Shown in pieces: positions 5,412 to 5,564 of a DNA stretch of 5,564 bases (its first letter is position 1; the number at the start of each line of letters is the position of its first letter). Source of the stretch: Gemmatimonadales bacterium (GTDB lineage: Bacteria > Gemmatimonadota > Gemmatimonadetes > Gemmatimonadales > GWC2-71-9); NCBI GenBank assembly GCA_013812695.1, contig JACCSZ010000187.1:1-5564 (forward strand). Direction: 5' to 3'. The notes beneath the pieces are model-generated. The model saw only the letters and a program-made list of their open reading frames with translations. It made no database searches and was not told the DNA's origin. The translations under genes were made by a program, and so were the position numbers.

Positions 5412-5453
5412 AGCGTCCCCGGAGAGCGCGTCGTCGCCGCCCGCGCGCCGGCA

Positions 5454-5564
5454 CTATCCCACGGAGGCCCGACGCGCCGCCGCCCACTCCCGCTCGATCC
5501 CGAGCTCTCGGACCCAGCGCTCCAGGTAGCTCGCGTCCAGCTCGGCGGACCGGGCGCGCAGAAT
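5454..5564 (-). CDS. C-terminal end of an unidentified protein, possibly nucleotidyltransferase-like (5' part outside the window)
   Basis: The minus-strand frame from the window edge to the TAG at 5456-5454 gives 36 residues: ILRARSAELDASYLERWVRE, then LGIEREWAAARRASVG. The pattern 'ILRARxxELDxxYLxRWxxELG' is amphipathic and resembles the tail of nucleotidyltransferase-fold proteins of the antitoxin or DUF6036-like type, which often end in a LD-x(2-3)-YL-x-RW helix. That resemblance is from memory and the fragment is short, so both the reality of the gene and its family are tentative. The codon pattern is GC-rich at third positions, as in the neighbouring genes, and it has the same orientation as all the rest. 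Confidence 0.5.
   Translation of the reverse strand: MLRARSAELDASYLERWVRELGIEREWAAARRASVG

Larger units (their letters stand above)
5125..5453. other. Intergenic region rich in inverted repeats
   Basis: These 329 bases between the partial upstream gene and the zinc-ribbon gene show no recognisable protein in any frame. They contain three directly abutting inverted repeats (5212-5230, 5229-5360, 5359-5411), described separately, plus minor GCGC-rich stems near 5178-5189. It is either the 3' region of the upstream gene, a structured 5' leader of the zinc-ribbon gene, an RNA gene, or an inserted palindromic element. No convincing promoter or U-run could be seen. Confidence 0.6.

Noticed and set aside
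5125..5487. N-terminal extension of the zinc-ribbon protein to an upstream start at 5487
   Set aside because: The 121 extra residues are Arg/Gly/Cys-rich, run through the 49-base-arm palindrome and overlap the end of the upstream gene; the zinc ribbon begins right after the ATG at 5124.

Overview
This is a high-GC bacterial chromosomal fragment in which every recognisable gene lies on the minus strand, so transcription runs from the right end to the left end of the window. The GC-rich codon use, the zinc-ribbon/SH3 protein and the CCTGAGCGnAGCGAAGG-type dispersed repeats suggest a soil or environmental bacterium such as a member of Gemmatimonadota. That placement is inference; no rRNA or marker gene is present. 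No mobile element, CRISPR array, tRNA or rRNA is visible.

Layout in transcription order: (1) 5564-5454, the last 36 residues of a protein that may be a nucleotidyltransferase-fold protein. (2) 5453-5125, about 330 non-coding bases holding a very large imperfect palindrome (5229-5360, 41 of 49 arm positions paired) with a hairpin directly abutting it on each side. (3) 5124-4609, a small membrane protein with an N-terminal zinc ribbon, one transmembrane helix and a C-terminal SH3-like domain. (4) 4568-4053, a DUF1697 protein. (5) 3919-2537, an APC-family amino-acid permease whose stop codon lies inside a dispersed repeat; the repeat forms a 17-bp inverted pair at 2486-2541. (6) 2453-1680, a dimethylarginine dimethylaminohydrolase (DDAH)-like pentein hydrolase with all catalytic residues. 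(7) 1679-1400, an intergenic stretch with a further single copy of the same repeat. (8) 1399-758 and 752-1 (running off the left edge), a DUF1326 cysteine-motif protein followed 5 bases later by a DUF2182 polytopic membrane protein with Met-rich and Cys-rich motifs.

Two functional units can be argued. The DUF1326-DUF2182 pair is a tightly coupled operon with soft-metal ligands (Cys and Met) in both products, so a metal-handling (perhaps copper) job is plausible but unproven. The permease and DDAH are neighbours in the same orientation; import of a methylated arginine or related amino acid followed by hydrolysis to citrulline is a testable idea, not a demonstrated one. The most unusual non-coding signal is the array of hairpins upstream of the zinc-ribbon gene.
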